From NCBI RefSeq assembly GCF_963583255.1, contig NC_084818.1:11596222-11660221 (forward strand): a DNA stretch of 64,000 nt, read 5' to 3'. Below the pieces are notes generated by a model. The model saw only the letters and a program-made list of their open reading frames with translations, ran no database searches and had not been told where the DNA came from. This document shows, piece after piece, positions 11,368-22,899 of this stretch (its first letter is position 1; every line of letters starts with the position of its first letter). Position numbers and translations under genes: made by a program. This stretch comes from Pyrus communis (lineage: Eukaryota; Streptophyta; Magnoliopsida; Rosales; Rosaceae).

Positions 11368-14300
11368 ATGTCAGAAGGTAACATGACTGTTATTAAACCT
11401 GAGGTATTATCACTTTCCTGTACGCTTTCTTCGTGCTTCTTTTTATGCCCCTCCTTCCTTTTTTTTCCACTATGTTGTGTTGTCTTTGTCTAGTGTTTAA
11501 TAGATAAATGCATTATGTTTTCTTTTCTTTGTTCTTCAAGCCATAGTCGAATCGATTGTTTTCTGTTTTTCGTTTCTTTTGAGTGCTTGTATCTGCCTCT
11601 ACTTGTTGAGTGTTAATTTGTTCTCTCCTTTTATTTTTGTTTATTTGGAGGGGGTGAAGGTGGGTGGGTTGTTTAACTGTTTCATATTTTTCGTTTACTC
11701 TGTAATGTTGGAATTCTAAAGCCACATCGGTGCCAACTCATTCTCAGATGATGAAGTCTTACATCTGGCTTCAGACTACTGACGGTTCAATCCAACAAGT
11801 GGAACAAGAGGTTGCCATGTATTGCCCCATGATATGCAAAGAAAATATACAGAAAGGGATGGGAGCTTCCAAGAACCATGCAATATCTCTTCCTGAAAGA
11901 GTCAGTACAGCAATGTTGAGCTTAATTCTTGATTACTGCAGGTTTCATCAAGTAACAGGTCGCTCGAACAAGGTTCTACATGTTTTTGGAATGTCATTCT
12001 GTTTTCCTTCTTTCTGAGTCTATGCCCTCTGTCTGTTTTGCATAAATTTGAGCTACTGAGGACATTAATCTCCACCTGCACACTGGATTAAATGTTTACT
12101 CTGATGCTGGTGTAAACTCGGCACCCTCGGCACCACTCGTTTATATAGGAGTGCAAGGCTTTTGATGAAAAATACATCCGAATGGACACAAAGTTGCTCT
12201 GTGAGTTGACTACAGCTGCTGACAGCCTCCAATTAAAACCATTGGTGGATCTTACTAGTCGTGCTCTTGCATGAATAATTGAAGGGAAAACACCTGAGGA
12301 GATACGTGAAATATTTCATCTCCCTGATGATCTTACAGAGGTCTCCGATGCTTGAGATATCTGTGTATGCTTAGCAAAAACTTGGTGTTTCTTTGTTGTT
12401 TTTAACACCACTAAGAAATTATCCAGGAAGAGAAGTTGGAGCCTTTGAAAAATTCAACTGACGATCCACGCATCCGGCTTTTGAATCGATTATATGCAAG
12501 AAAGAGGAGGGAACTTCAGGAAAGAGAGAAATTGAAGGTGAGTTTGGTATTTGATGAATCTGAATTCAAAACGTATTCCATAATACGTTCTCTGGCTTTT
12601 ATACTATGCTAAATAATATATCCTTCTTATTGGTAGTCATTATTGAACCTTCCATACTTTTCAGAATGCTGAGCTTGAAGAAGAACAAAACGATGAACGT
12701 TCAGTTGATGATCTCTTGTCATTCATTAATGGAGAAATTGGAGGTATACCTGAGTAATTGCTCTCTTATTCCTTCACTGCATAGTTATTGTTAATTGAGA
12801 AATTGGATTTATCATTGAGTTGCTTGTAGTTCCAACGAGCAAATTGCACAACGCACACTTGATACTAATTTTTTCAGGATTGCATTAGCCCACATTATAC
12901 TGTACTTGGGAGTACTTAAGATTCCTTTAAATGGGATTTGAAGTGTAGTGTCTTAGTCGTCTATTTTTACTTTATTTCCTTTTGAAGGCCTCATTGGAGG
13001 TAAGGAAATTATGTTTCACAGATTCCAAAGGGATTAAAACTTCCAAGAACAAAAAGAAGAATCGCGGGAGAAAAGATCAGCAGAAAAGCACATGTCTATA
13101 TGAGGCTAATGAGATCCATGAGGTTTGAATCACTAATTCGGTCTTGAACTTATACATTTCCGCTTGAGTTGTTAGATAGCTAATTTTTCTTCATTTTTCT
13201 TTTCGCCCAAATGTTGTAGGTGTCGAGCAATCTTAACTTTGCTTGCCCCAGTGATGAACTCAACAAATTTACACCTAGCTCTAGTTTGACATTAAAGCTA
13301 CAAGATCTAAAGGATGATAGGGTGGAGGATATGATTGGGTTTGATGATGGTGATATTGATGATGAGATTGATCCGGCATTGAAGGAAAAAATTGATAGGT
13401 TTGCCTGCAACTATTTTGGGTTATTACATGATTTGCAATATAATCTTATCTTTTTTAATTTTAGTGGATGAAAAAAAAATATATATCACGTTGAGCAACA
13501 TGTGGAAGAAAAGTTACTGAATTGAACTGAATGGTAATAACTTTGTCGATGATGACTTTAGTTATAGAAAGCTTAAGGAAACAGAATGGTGGATCTCATT
13601 ATGGTGCAACTTCGTTGCTTTTTTAATTTATTTTTTTATGAACGCAGTTCTGAAATTGAAGATATGCAATTAGAAGATGAAATTTGATACCTGCAAAAGA
13701 ATTTCAAGTTGTCAGATGTTTTTCAATGTTGCAGAGTTTGCTTAAAAACTAAATAGCTATTAATGTAGTGGTATTTCTCTCCACTTCTTTTTTAAACTGT
13801 CCCATGTTCAAATCCACTCCTCACCCAGCTAAGAAGATGAAAAAGGTTGCTTAAAAAAGTTGGTCTATGATAAAAATGAGTAAACATTGGGGACAATGTT
13901 TTGCCTTTGCTAGCTCTTTATGGTGGCTTTGAAAGATGTTGGTTTTTGATTTTCTGTGTGCAATAGTTGTTTGGACATTTTAAATAAATATTCGTTTATG
14001 TTTATAAAGAAAAAGAGCTCTCATTCTGGTCATCACCATTAAGCATCTGTTGTGAAACATGGTTCCGGCCGCCCACTCTTCTGGTTCTGCAGGTCTTTTT
14101 CTCTCTAGTCGGTAGTATTTTATTTTCTGATAAACTGGAATTTCAAGTTGCATCCTCCACCATGGTTCTGCATGTGAATATGCATTTTTTAGAGACAACT
14201 TTATCTTGCTGCTGTGACATATTTTCTTAAATCGTTGTTCAGGGAGGTTGAAGATTTTGCTCGGAGGTTAAATTCAGACTGGCCTGAAAGGATGCAAGAG

Positions 14301-15923
14301 ATCCTATCTTTGGGTCAGGAAAGGAGGCCTGTACCATTTTCCATTAATGGAAACGGTTCTTTCAGAAGATATGCTTGTATGCTCTCTTTCTTCTTGCTTT
14401 TTTGTTCCCTTCCGAAAGCTTCTTCCATTGTTTTTTTCCTGATACACAATACTCTTGTCACATAAGTAAATCTGTGCTAAGATATTTTCGTTACTTTCTT
14501 TTGGTAAGTAAGGTTGCAAATGCTTTACATGTTTCTCCTTTCAAATAGCTTTTAAACCTATGCAACCCGAAAAGAACTTACCTATGAAACTTACCTATGC
14601 AACCCGAAAAGAACTTGTTTTCACCATTCCTCTTTACTATATGATATCCATAAAGTATATAGTTGTGGAGTGAAAGCTGGAAAGTATAATCTGTTTCCCT
14701 GTCTCCTACGTGTGGTTTTCCAAAATCTGTTTTTTTTTTTTTTTTTTTCATGGGCTGATGAATATTTTTCATTAGAATTTCTTTTCGTATTCCTGGTTAT
14801 TCATAGTTGGCCGTTCTGTTTCTGTCACGTTATAATTTTACCAAGTGAGAGGAATTGATATTGATATCAATATTGCTCCCTTTCCCTGTTCACTTAGCTG
14901 GCTGTGCATTAGCTATTTGATTAGTGATATTCCCTCACTCAGACAAGCTTAATTCCACTAGTATTGTACCAATCCCGAGTGTATCTGTTTTATCCGCTTC
15001 TGAATCGTATGTTATTCACCAACAAGAGACAAACATTAAACTCAAGAGCACTTATTCAGCATTACATTCCCTGTTACTCATCTTACCACTCGTGCATACA
15101 GGAGAACATCCAGAGTGGAAACGGCTCGAACAAAACTCTTATCGGCCAAAGGCTGGAACAATTTTGGCCAGATGCTAACAGGCTACCAAGAGTTCCTATT
15201 CTCATTTATTTGGACCCAAACATAATTATTTTTTTTTCCCTTCTTCATAATTTAATCTTCTTCTTTTGTTGGGGTAATTAGCTGGAGTTGGATTTGGGGG
15301 CAACTGTTTGTATGTTAGGGCAACAAATAAATAAAAAAAAAATATATAATAATTTTGCCTCTGTTTTCATGAGCCAAACTTGTTCGTTTATCACAAGCTT
15401 GTATGATGTTGCACAAATGGGAGAAATTTTTAGTTGTGACGGGAACACAAGTGGTACACCATGTGTTTTAATAGGAATGGTGTGAAATTTTATTTTTTAA
15501 GTTATTAACTTTTTAGCACACATATTCCACCATTTGTTTAGGGTCGTCTCACTTATTTTGGCGTTTGTATAACAAGTTCAATGTAGTTTTGAAATTTTAC
15601 CTTCGTTTAGTGCCGCTTTTTTTAGTGTCTTACACAACTCTTCAATCCTGGCTTTCAATTTGGAATGCAGTTTATTCATCCATTAATTCATACAAATTGG
15701 GAAAAATTGAAACTAAAACCATAAATACTTGTGTGAAATTACAACTCGACAATGATCCAAATACATCTACCTCTAATGTATTTGGAGAAATTCCAACTTA
15801 TTGTTACAAGTAACAGTAGAGCTCTTCATTCTGTAAAATCTCTTCTTCCATAACTTTAAGTTATTGCATTCTTCTTCTCCTTCAGGCTCCTCCTCAAACC
15901 GAAAGCCGAAAGGGTTAGCATGA
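11368..15923 (+). pseudogene. SKP1-like protein 21 pseudogene, copy B1 (nonsense in exon 3)
   Basis: Complete exon set with GT/AG borders and matching phases: 11368-11403, 11748-11972, 12158-12340, 12427-12537, 12665-12743, 13022-13122, 13220-13398, 14243-14376 and 15886-15923. Exon 1 encodes MSEGNMTVIKPE. Exon 2 carries the Skp1 N-terminal POZ-like fold (SYIWLQTTDGSIQQVEQEVA); exons 3-4 carry the C-terminal F-box-contacting half; exons 5-8 add the charged ASK21-type tail. The lesion is a TGA at 12272-12274 where the three other copies have CGA (Arg), a CpG-type transition. Every other exon keeps frame, so loss looks recent, unless the base is a sequencing error. Convergent with RLP B1, 142 bp away. 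Confidence 0.85.
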
Positions 15924-16064
15924 AGTACCAAACAAGACGATGAACGAGCTACAAAAATTCAGGTAAACCACAGGCGTTAGCCGTTAGCCGGGATTTTAAA
16001 AGGGAAGAAGACATGTATGTTAATTGTAATATTATTCATTATGTCACAGAAAACTTACAGTTTA

Positions 16065-19028
16065 TTAATCGAGCATTCTTCGTTGCCTGAACAATGTCAC
16101 CCTGACATAAAGCCAATCATTTAAACCATTCAAGAGCTTGAAGTACGTGTATCTCCATGACCGGTTGAATATCAAACTCCCACAAACTCCCCAGAATCCA
16201 ATGACAAATCCAAGCCCCAAAGTCACGTAAAATCCAGGTGTTATAAACCCGTCATTATCTTCATCTTGATTTTCAACCACCGGTTTCTCCTTCAGGGTTG
16301 TTTCCTTAGGAGAGCACATATGTTCAAGTGGAATTCCACAAAGGAGAGGATTTCCGGCAAAAACAGAGGTGTCATAGGGTTGTAGTTGAGACCCGATGGG
16401 AATTTTTCCAGACAGGTTGTTGTTGGACAAGTCCAACTTACCAAGGCTAGATATTCCAATGAGACTTGTTGGAATTGTACCATGTATTTGGTTGTTTGAC
16501 AAATCAAGCAAATCTAAAGACTGCAACTTCCCTATTTTTGAAGTTATTTGACCTGTTAAGTTGTTTCTTGATAGGTTTAAAGAAACCAGCCCCACAAGAT
16601 CAGTGACTTCACTAGGAATCTCCCCCGTTAATCGATTACTTGACAGATGGATACTCTTTACGAGCCCCAGAGTACTTTTGTATTTGGACATTATTCCATT
16701 CCATATCAAGGATGCTTCGTCTTCATAAAAAAAAACACCGATAGCAGTACCATTGGTGGTTACCTTAAATAGGTGAGTGATAGTTAGACTTGAACTTCCT
16801 CTTAGAGCCAAATTAGTCAAATTGTTGACACATTTGGGTATATTTCCGGAGATGTTATTCATTGAGAAATCCAGAATTTGAATGCTTCTCATATTACACA
16901 ATTGTGATGGAATGCTTCCATAGAAGTGATTAGAACGGAGGATAAGAATAGTCAAATTTGGAAGTCCAACCCCTAACCATTCAGGTATCAAACCTGATAA
17001 TTTATTTTCTCCAACATCAAAAACCACGAGACTTGTACAGTTCTTCAAAGATGAAGGCAATTCTCCCACAAGTCCATTATTGTTTAGGTTCAATGTTTGA
17101 ATTGAAGATAAAGAGCCCATTGTGGCAGGAATTCTCCCCAATAAAAGGTTGTCACTCAAATCAAGAACTATAAGATTTTTGAAATGAGTCCAGTAATCCG
17201 GAAGTTCTCCACGTAACTGGTTGCTCGAGAGATCAAGCAATCTTAAATTACTTGCGTTAATTGGAAACAACCCTGAAAACTTATTGTGGGAGAGAAAGAG
17301 AGATGACGAGGCTTTCAATAGGAATGGAGGGACTTCACCTTCCAATTGGTTCCAACTCAAATTTAGTTGACGAGAGAAACATACAAAATTGATCTGCGAG
17401 TTTGGAATTGTTCCTCTAATTTGGTTGTTGGAGAGATCTACATAACCAATTTCAGGAGCATGAGACAGCCTTTCCCAAAACCAACTTGGAAGGATATCAG
17501 AAATTCCTGCATTAGAAATATCAAGCCTCCAATAACTTTTCTGAGTTCGAAGCCAATTTGGAAAATGTGGACCCATCTTGCAAGACCCCAAGATTATATA
17601 ATCCAATTGGAAGGGAGGAACCCATGTAGAATGGAAGTTTAAAGTTAGGGAGGTAGAGGACAGAGACAAAGATCTTAATCTGGAGAGACCCGAGAAATGA
17701 CTTTCTGAAATCACCCCTTCAAATTGGTTAGAAGAGAGATCTAGATATGCAAGAGAGCTCATGTTTCCAATGACATCGGGAAATAAGCCAGTTAACTGGT
17801 TGTAAGAGACGTCAAGATGAACAAGGCTGGCATTGTATTTGGACAACCAAAGAAATATGGAAGAAGTGAGTTGGTTGGAACTGAGGTCAACATGAGCAAA
17901 AGATTTTGAAGAATTTATGTTAAAAAGAGTACTGGAATGGATTACAGGAAGACCACACCCCCGTAATGTCAAGTTTGTAAGTTTAGGGAGCTTACTAACT
18001 ATTTCCAGCCAGTCAGGAACATTACTGAGATTATTGTAACTCAGGTCCAAATATGTTAAAGCAGAAAGATGAGGCAGCCATGAAATCAGATTTTCTACAT
18101 TAGCAAAGTTATTGGATGTGAGATTGGATGTGAGATCAAGATGAACAAGGCTGGCATTGTATTTGGACAACCAAAGAATTATGGAAGAAGTGAGTTGGTT
18201 GTAATTGAGGTCAACATGAGCAAGAGATCTGGAAGAATTTATGTTAAAAAGAGTACTGGAATGAATTAGAGGAGAAGGAAGACTGCAATAAGACAGAGAC
18301 AAGTTTGTAAGTTTAGGGAGCTTATTAACTACTTCCAGCCAGTCAGGAACGTTACTGAGATTATTGTAACTCAGGTCCAAATATGTTAAAGCAGAAAGAT
18401 GAGGCAGCCATAAATTCATGTTTTCTACATTAGCAAAGTGATTGGAGCTGAGATCAAGATATTGCAAGCGTGTAAGGTTTCCGACCTGGCTTGGAAATCG
18501 ACCACCAAAAGAAGCAGACCAGAGATCGAGGTGTCTTAAATTGGAAAGAGAACCAATGAAATATGGAAGTTGGGTCCCAGTGAAGTTAACAGAAGAAAGG
18601 GCCAAATATTTCAAATGCTGCAACTCAATTAGTTTAGGACTCATCATTTTACCTTGAAAATAATATATGGGATACTCCTGCTGTCCTTTCTGTTGAAGTG
18701 AGTAAGCTTCATTCAAAAAATACCACCCAAGATCAAGTTGAGTAACATGGTTGGTTCGGTTGCTGCAGTGGACGCCTACCCATTTGCAACAATCTTGCTT
18801 CTGTTCTTCTCTTCCCCACGAAGAGAGGAGATTGTAGTCATCCACGAGGCCCAGTTTGAAAGCAAGGAGTGCTTCTCTTTCCCTCTCAAAGCACCTCGTC
18901 ACTCCTGCTGAAGAAATATTATTGAATCCAAGGGAAAGGGAAGGGTTGACAACACATTGTAGTAAAATTACCACCACCATTAAAGCACGAAAGAGTTTGT
19001 TCAAGCACCTGATTCCGTCACCCTCCAT
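16065..19028 (-). CDS. LRR receptor-like protein B1 (EIX2-like), intact, 987 aa
   Basis: Intronless 987-residue ORF. Order: signal peptide (about 1-32, hydrophobic core ALMVVVILLQCVV), LRR N-cap (ERE-REALLAFK and the CCKW cysteine pair, about 46-95), a long series of plant extracellular LRRs (LxxLxxLxLSxNxLxGxIP), an island before the last four repeats (ITHLFK...EDEASLIW), C-cap NPLLCGIPL, an acidic juxtamembrane QDEDNDGF, a transmembrane helix about 932-954 with GxxxG-like spacing, and a 33-residue tail without kinase. The tail has YFKL, a YxxPhi-type endocytic motif. Such proteins are plasma-membrane pattern receptors that signal through partner kinases (SOBIR1/BAK1 type); the ligand here is unknown. 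The stop comes one codon before that of B2. Start chosen as the first Met before the signal peptide, conserved in all copies. Confidence 0.93.
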   Translation of the reverse strand: MEGDGIRCLNKLFRALMVVVILLQCVVNPSLSLGFNNISSAGVTRCFEREREALLAFKLGLVDDYNLLSSWGREEQKQDCCKWVGVHCSNRTNHVTQLDLGWYFLNEAYSLQQKGQQEYPIYYFQGKMMSPKLIELQHLKYLALSSVNFTGTQLPYFIGSLSNLRHLDLWSASFGGRFPSQVGNLTRLQYLDLSSNHFANVENMNLWLPHLSALTYLDLSYNNLSNVPDWLEVVNKLPKLTNLSLSYCSLPSPLIHSSTLFNINSSRSLAHVDLNYNQLTSSIILWLSKYNASLVHLDLTSNLTSNNFANVENLISWLPHLSALTYLDLSYNNLSNVPDWLEIVSKLPKLTNLTLRGCGLPVIHSSTLFNINSSKSFAHVDLSSNQLTSSIFLWLSKYNASLVHLDVSYNQLTGLFPDVIGNMSSLAYLDLSSNQFEGVISESHFSGLSRLRSLSLSSTSLTLNFHSTWVPPFQLDYIILGSCKMGPHFPNWLRTQKSYWRLDISNAGISDILPSWFWERLSHAPEIGYVDLSNNQIRGTIPNSQINFVCFSRQLNLSWNQLEGEVPPFLLKASSSLFLSHNKFSGLFPINASNLRLLDLSSNQLRGELPDYWTHFKNLIVLDLSDNLLLGRIPATMGSLSSIQTLNLNNNGLVGELPSSLKNCTSLVVFDVGENKLSGLIPEWLGVGLPNLTILILRSNHFYGSIPSQLCNMRSIQILDFSMNNISGNIPKCVNNLTNLALRGSSSLTITHLFKVTTNGTAIGVFFYEDEASLIWNGIMSKYKSTLGLVKSIHLSSNRLTGEIPSEVTDLVGLVSLNLSRNNLTGQITSKIGKLQSLDLLDLSNNQIHGTIPTSLIGISSLGKLDLSNNNLSGKIPIGSQLQPYDTSVFAGNPLLCGIPLEHMCSPKETTLKEKPVVENQDEDNDGFITPGFYVTLGLGFVIGFWGVCGSLIFNRSWRYTYFKLLNGLNDWLYVRVTLFRQRRMLD
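17784..18443 (-). repeat. Intragenic 330-bp LRR tandem duplication in RLP B1
   Basis: Two consecutive 330-bp (110-residue) blocks, about residues 196-305 and 306-415, both run FANVEN...WLPHLSALTYLDLSYN...VPDWLE...LPKLTNL...SSTLFNINSS...LWLSKYNASL. The DNA landmark TTTTCTACAT occurs at 18421 and 18091, exactly 330 bp apart. A-type RLPs have one copy. The same duplication in B2 is at about 55107-55766, so it arose before the segmental duplication. Confidence 0.9.
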
Positions 19029-19949
19029 CTTAATTGAACTAAATCAACCAAGAGACAATTGAAGAAGGAAGAAGAAAAACTGTGGATTCAGGATTTTGAT
19101 TTAGGAGCAAAAGGAAAGCTGCAAGTGTAGTTCAAATGGTGAGGACTCAGGGGGTATGGAAAACAACCGACAGTGTAATGTGTTGGGTGTGAATAAATGT
19201 TGGTTGGGAAAACTAGGTTTTATAGTTTGTTAGAATAATGTATTTGCCTTAGAGTTAGGAATGAATCTTACTTTACATGGGCTGCTTTCTGTCAAGTCAA
19301 AAGTAAAAAGGGCAGGCAGAGATATAATTACTCAAAAACGTGTTTGTTGATTTTTTGTGTATGTAAGAAAGAGGACTTTCGTTGAATTGGGGAGAATCCA
19401 TGCGTGGGAAAGGGACGGCTTCAGGCCATAACTACTCATAAAACGTCTTTTAGCTCTTGAGAGAACAAATTAACATTTATTTCCAAAAAGTTAAAAACAG
19501 TAAAAAAATTTGTCCGCAAATTAAATTCCACACGTGTGAATGATTCCCACTATTCTCTCTCTTGCTCTCTCTAGTATGTACTTGAAAGTAAAATCTGCGC
19601 GATACTGCGGATTTAAAATTAGAAACTTTAATAAAAAGATTCCGATACTGTTCACTTTAACGAAAAACCACATTTTTACACTCAAAAGTCAATTTTGATA
19701 CCATTCATTTTACCCATTATTTTGTCCTTATCGTTAAAACTTGAAGTTTTTAAGCCATTTTCATTAGTTTTCTATTTAAATTTGCTAGAAAGATTATGTT
19801 TAGAAGATGTAAACATTATGTTATAGAAGAATGGGAAAAGTTGTTTAAAGGAGGTATCCTGAAAAGAAAAGGATTGAAATACATGAAATAAAAATTGTAT
19901 CACAATAGAATTATATTATGAACAAAAAGGATTGAAATACACAACCGAA
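19029..19949. other. Upstream region of RLP B1
   Basis: Non-coding, conserved in unit 2 (56352-57240). It contains the 5' leader side of RLP B1 and AT-rich sequence. An ATTTGCCTTAGAGT...GAATCTTAC stretch near 19230 is echoed near 22660, suggesting that the RLP promoter was also duplicated and decayed there. No promoter element can be assigned with confidence. Confidence 0.3.
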
Positions 19950-20115
19950 AGAAACATTATAGAATCCGGAGGATAGGAAAGGGTTGAAACATTGTAGAAA
20001 AAGTAGCACCACAATGGAATTATGAAAGAGTTTCTTCAAGCACCTGATTTCGTCATTCTCCACCTTAATTCAACAAAATCAAGGCAAAGACGATTGAAGA
20101 ATGAAGAAGAAGTGT
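19950..20115 (-). pseudogene. RLP relic: 5' end with signal peptide, unit 1
   Basis: Homologous to the first 35 or so codons and leader of the B-type RLPs. The minus strand from about 20064 still reads a hydrophobic signal-peptide-like stretch (SIVVLLFLQCFNP) preceded by IRCLKKLF, close to IRCLNKLF of B1. The start codon is GTG here but ATG in the unit-2 copy (57352-57354). Homology ends after the signal peptide and no LRR body follows, so this is a fragment of a further RLP copy. Confidence 0.75.
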
Positions 20116-20149
20116 ACAATTAAAGCTGCGAGTGTATTACAATGCTGGG

Positions 20150-21060
20150 TAATTCACGTTATTTGGATCAAGCTAAAAAGCACGGAAACCGTCTTAACTC
20201 ATGAGAGAACAAATTTACATTTATTTTACAAACAAGTTGCAAATAGTCAGAATGCCTAATTCATGTTATTTGGACCAGACTAAAATAAACGGAAAATGCC
20301 TCAACTTTTGAGAGACAAATTCACATTTTTTTTCTGAAAAAGTTGCAAACAGTCAAAAGTTGTTTTGGAGGATAAGAGGAAGGATGAATGACTCCCACGA
20401 AATAGATGATTCTTCTCCACTTTTGTTTGTTATTTGTCTTAATCATGCTTTAAAGAAAAGTACAAGTTTGAGAACAACCTGCAAACCAAAATTTCCACGA
20501 TGCAAGTGGAAATCCATGCAATAGTTCAAGGTTATTGACTCAAATGGTCAAGCATGTAACATGTGTGAGTGGACCAACTACTTTTCTGTAGGTAGGTGTA
20601 GCAATTAGAGGATGACTCGTCTCTCCAGGATAATGACAAAGCCTGCAACAATCAACACAATTCTGCGTTGATTGTTTCGTTCTGTTTACGTTTTAGAAGT
20701 CTTTTTATTTTTTGTGGAATTAGAAAACAACATATATGCACGTTATTTGGACTAAGCTAAAAATCGCGAAACCGTCTCAACTCTTGAGAAAATAAATTTA
20801 CATTTATTTTCCAAACAAGTTGTAAATAGTTAGAATGTGTAATTCACATTATTTGAACCTCGCTAAAATACACGAAAAACGTCTCAACTGTTGAGAGACA
20901 AATTCACATTTATTTTCCAAACAAATTGCAAAAAGTCAAAAGTCGTTTTGGAGGATGAGAGGAAGGATGAATGATTCCCACAAGATAGATGATTCTTCTC
21001 CACTTTCGTTTGTCATTTGTCTTAATAACGCTTCAAAGTAAAGTACAAGTTGAGGATAAT
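20150..21060. repeat. Complex tandem repeat array, unit 1
   Basis: About 585-bp higher-order units built of shorter repeats. The segment GTTATTTGGA...AATTCACATTTATTTTCCAAACAA recurs at about 20158, 20260, 20740 and 20850, and GGAGGAT(A/G)AGAGGAAGGATGAATGA recurs at about 20368 and 20950. The unit-2 array is longer. No coding potential. Confidence 0.7.
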
Positions 21061-21500
21061 AGGGACTTGCAAACCAAAATTTCCACGATGTAAGTGGAAT
21101 TGTATTGTCTTGTCTTGGACCCCGTGCGATACTCCATGCGATACTTCAAGGTTATTGACAGCAAGTTCTCAAGAGTTTACGGTATTTCGAATAATTACGC
21201 TGCAACTGGGGTCTTTACAAATTTAGTCTTGGCGTTATTAGATTAGAAGACACACAATAATTGACCGACTTAAATGTATTTGCATAGAAATTATGCTAAA
21301 TTGCTGTTATGAAGAATCATCACTGTCATTTGATCAAGACAATACTTATGGTCTTTTAGCACAACAGTTCCTTGCGTTTTATTCACTTGTGACTGTTCGT
21401 TTATCAAGAGGACTAATTCAAAAGACATCAAGCAGATAGAGCTTCAAATCACAACTCATAACAACGAGAATCAAGCAAGCAAAGAGAAATAAATCAAAAC

Positions 21501-22110
21501 CTGAGATTCTTATCAACATGCTTGTCCCTTATGAGCTCTGCAACTTCCTCAATACCATGAAAAGCCTCAAAATCCTACACATTACACACAAGAAAACAAT
21601 TGAATCATAAAAAACCCATCATTGCTCTGAAACCAATCACAATAAGGGCTGTTTTCAATTGGATGTATTTTAAGCATCCACATATCTTACGTCTTCCCTT
21701 AAAATTTCGAGGGAATTGAATCAAAACTTTATATGGAATCTCTACAAATCAATAAAACTCCATAAATTTGACGCAAAACTGAAGTTTGAAGCTTTACCAT
21801 TTGATTAGCTGATTAATCCAACATCATAGCAATCAAAGCATAGGGAACTTTGTAGCCTTACTTCTTTACGGAAATGGATCCTCTCTGGATCCATTCCTAT
21901 CTAATCCACCTAGTTCGAGATCCGGACCGTTCAAATTTGATCCAACGGTTACAAACATGAGGCTTCTTTAAAAGTGATAATAACTTTAACCGTTGGATCA
22001 AATTTGAATGGTCCGGATTCCGGAATAGGTGGATTGGGTGGGAATGGATCCGGAGAGGATCCATTTCCCTTCTTTACTGTATTTTCATAACTTGAGTTAA
22101 GTCAGATTAC
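21501..22110 (-). pseudogene. Unrecognised split-gene remnant interrupted by a MITE, unit 1
   Basis: Two exon-like pieces lie on the minus strand with consistent phase. One ends ...MMLD-xSANQM at a GTAAAG donor (about 21798-21869). The next (21501-21574, between TGTAG and GTTTTG) encodes DFEAFHGIEEVAELIRDKHV. Both keep good codon structure in unit 2. In unit 1 the first has a TCA-to-TAA stop and a 3-bp loss giving TAAGGC. A 199-bp MITE sits at its 5' edge. I do not recognise the protein. Exon borders are inferred from splice-like dinucleotides only. Confidence 0.4.
21870..22068. mobile_element. 199-bp MITE with 9-bp TSD, unit 1
   Basis: Nearly the whole element is an inverted repeat: GGAAATGGATCC(TCTCTGG) at the left mirrors (CCGGAGA)GGATCCATTTCC at the right, with inner arms including TTTGATCCAACGGTTA. 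The target duplication CTTCTTTAC is at 21861-21869 and 22069-22077. A 9-bp duplication suggests a Mutator-like origin. The unit-2 copy is at the same place (59412-59610), so insertion predates the duplication. Confidence 0.85.
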
Positions 22111-22779
22111 AGTATAATTTTCACCTCAGTGATCAGGGAGTCGAATCCAAGCATCTAAGGCTGCAAATCAATTTAGAGAATTAAGGGATTTGTAAGATAT
22201 ACGTGAAGTCGTATGGTGATTATTGTATTTTGGTAAACTCTGATTTATTGTGTATTTGACTCGTATATTTAATAAATCGATTTCAAATTCATTCCAACCT
22301 ATTTATTCTTCCATATCATTTTTAAATGAATTATTCTTCAAACTTGTTTCAGTTTCTTTTTATTTATTTTATTTTTATTCGCGTATTGGGTGCAAGATCA
22401 ATTCTTTCATCATTCCGAGTCTGGGGCGTGACAATACCTCACTCGATGAAAATAGTTGCCGGAATGACTAGAAAAAAGCGAAACAAAATCAAAATTTCCA
22501 CAATGCAAAATAAAAAAACCCCACGGTATTAGAAGGAACAACTTTTTCATGCAAACTGAGACAATAAATGACAAAAAAAAATCAAAATTTTCACAATGCA
22601 AACAGAAATGTATTGACTTGACTTAGTGATTTTTTGTCTTGAATTTATTACATGTATTTGCCTTACCATTTGGCATGAATCTTTCAGTCTCCGTCTCCAA
22701 TTGAATGGTAGATGCAGGCAAGGATGAAGCCAAAAAATCTGTATAGATGAGGGCATTGTTAAACAACAATCGTTTACAA

Positions 22780-22893
22780 TATTTGAGAACTTGAAGTGTA
22801 CTTGAATATCTCCATGACCTATTGAATATCAATGTCCCACAAACGCCTCAAAATCCAACAACGAACTGATCCCTATACTAATGTAAAATCCTC
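22780..22893 (-). pseudogene. RLP relic: transmembrane/tail end, unit 1
   Basis: Matches the 3' end of the intact RLPs: the minus strand reads MIFNRSWRYS...LQVLKYCKRL, against SLIFNRSWRYTYFKLLNGL in A2, followed upstream by decayed transmembrane codons. Frames are broken. It lies about 2.7 kb to the right of the signal-peptide relic, which is the wrong order for one minus-strand gene, so the two relics probably come from different lost copies. Confidence 0.75.
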
Positions 22894-22899
22894 TCTAGG

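Noticed and set aside
16065..19028. Receptor kinase
   Set aside because: The cytoplasmic tail is about 33 residues with no kinase domain, so it is a receptor-like protein.
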